Source: UTCFX2 sp963827155
Lineage (GTDB): Bacteria > Chloroflexota > Anaerolineae > Anaerolineales > UBA4823
DNA length: 64,000 nucleotides
Assembly: GCA_963827155.1 (NCBI GenBank)
Contig: CAWGZV010000002.1
Location: forward strand, 1,426,001 to 1,490,000
Direction of reading: 5' to 3'
A program made the position numbers and the translations under genes. The notes below the pieces were generated by a model, which had not been told where the DNA came from, made no database searches, and saw nothing but the letters and a program-made list of their open reading frames with translations. Numbering within the stretch: the stretch's first letter is position 1; each line of letters begins with the position of its first letter. Shown here one piece after another: positions 63,800 through 64,000 of the stretch.

Positions 63800-64000
63800 C
63801 TACTTTTTGATCTGGTGCAGCCTCAGCCCGTACACGTTTTCCCCATACTGCACCCGCACCGGCTCCCACGAAGCTTCCAGCGCCTGCCCGATCTTCAGCT
63901 CCTCGGTGTCCTCGGACTCGATCTGCCCCATCGCCTTGACCCCGTTCTCGAACTGCGCCACTCCGATCGTCAGGTAGCGCTGGTCGAAGCCCCATGGCAG
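63800..64000 (-). CDS. C-terminal part of a DUF35-type OB-fold protein (runs off the right edge)
   Basis: Sixty-six codons without a start: PWGFDQRYLTIGVAQFENGV, KAMGQIESED and WEPVRVQYGENVYGLRL. This resembles the OB-fold part of zinc-ribbon/OB-fold (DUF35) proteins that accompany thiolase or HMG-CoA synthase-like enzymes. The expected zinc ribbon would be further right, outside the window. A terminator follows the stop codon. Confidence 0.7.
   Translation of the reverse strand: MPWGFDQRYLTIGVAQFENGVKAMGQIESEDTEELKIGQALEASWEPVRVQYGENVYGLRLHQIKK

Noticed and set aside
1..64000. tRNA, rRNA or other structured RNA genes
   Set aside because: Visual search for T-loop (GTTCGAATC-like) and rRNA core sequences found none; the only hit types were inside coding regions. 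A covariance-model scan would be decisive.

Overview
The window looks like a moderately GC-rich chromosome segment of a Chloroflexota bacterium, most likely of the Anaerolineae type. This rests on family content, not on a marker gene: secreted parallel beta-helix proteins with a CSLREA-like motif, Thr/Pro-rich linkers behind lipoboxes, class III cyclases beginning TFLFTDIEGS, WD40 proteins with a P-loop NTPase, and DUF11, FG-GAP and M6-peptidase exoproteins. No rRNA, tRNA, CRISPR array, transposase or integrase was seen.

Layout. 1-4.4 kb: end of a regulator-like gene, a terminator, then a tight FkbM methyltransferase / acyl-CoA ligase / PlsY-like operon. 4.4-11.7 kb: a lipoprotein, a four-blade WD40 protein, a frameshifted beta-helix protein (minus), an intact beta-helix protein (plus) and a RibD/DHFR-type reductase. 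12-17 kb: a protein made of four 18-residue repeats, then a cyclase/NTPase/WD40 giant. 17-21 kb: a heterodimeric ABC exporter. 21.5-31.3 kb: a second frameshifted beta-helix paralogue, a Rieske protein, an ECF sigma/anti-sigma pair, a membrane protein, cytochrome b and cytochrome c. 31.6-34.3 kb: promoter, SAM-I riboswitch, attenuator, metY and metA, a complete methionine control unit. 34.4-47.8 kb: DUF805, a cyclase ending in a palindromic repeat cluster, lipoprotein and exoprotein genes, two unusual small proteins, an MFS transporter and an M6 metalloprotease. 47.9-64 kb: a metallo-hydrolase, a deleted cyclase, membrane and GNAT proteins, an iron-sulfur protein, two SRPBCC paralogues, pheA, a methyltransferase, a c-di-GMP synthase next to a PAS/GAF/HD-GYP sensor, and a partial OB-fold protein.

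Three things cut across the window. (1) Many otherwise convincing genes carry single-base indels (metY, pheA, the ECF sigma factor, cytochrome b, HD-GYP and others), several in short homopolymers. Their presence in housekeeping genes points to uncorrected sequencing error more than decay, so frameshifted genes are reported at full span. (2) At least six exported proteins from different families end in the same short C-terminal motif, roughly aromatic-L/I-P-L/I/M-hydrophobic-x-K/R, like a sorting tag. (3) Small truncated copies of nearby genes recur: the MFS, cytochrome b and Rieske 3' parts each lie downstream of the intact gene on the same strand, twice with an unrelated gene in between. That is the layout left by insertions targeted to gene 3' ends. 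Further relics are fragments of pheA, an SRPBCC gene, a nucleotidyltransferase pair and a beta-helix tail.
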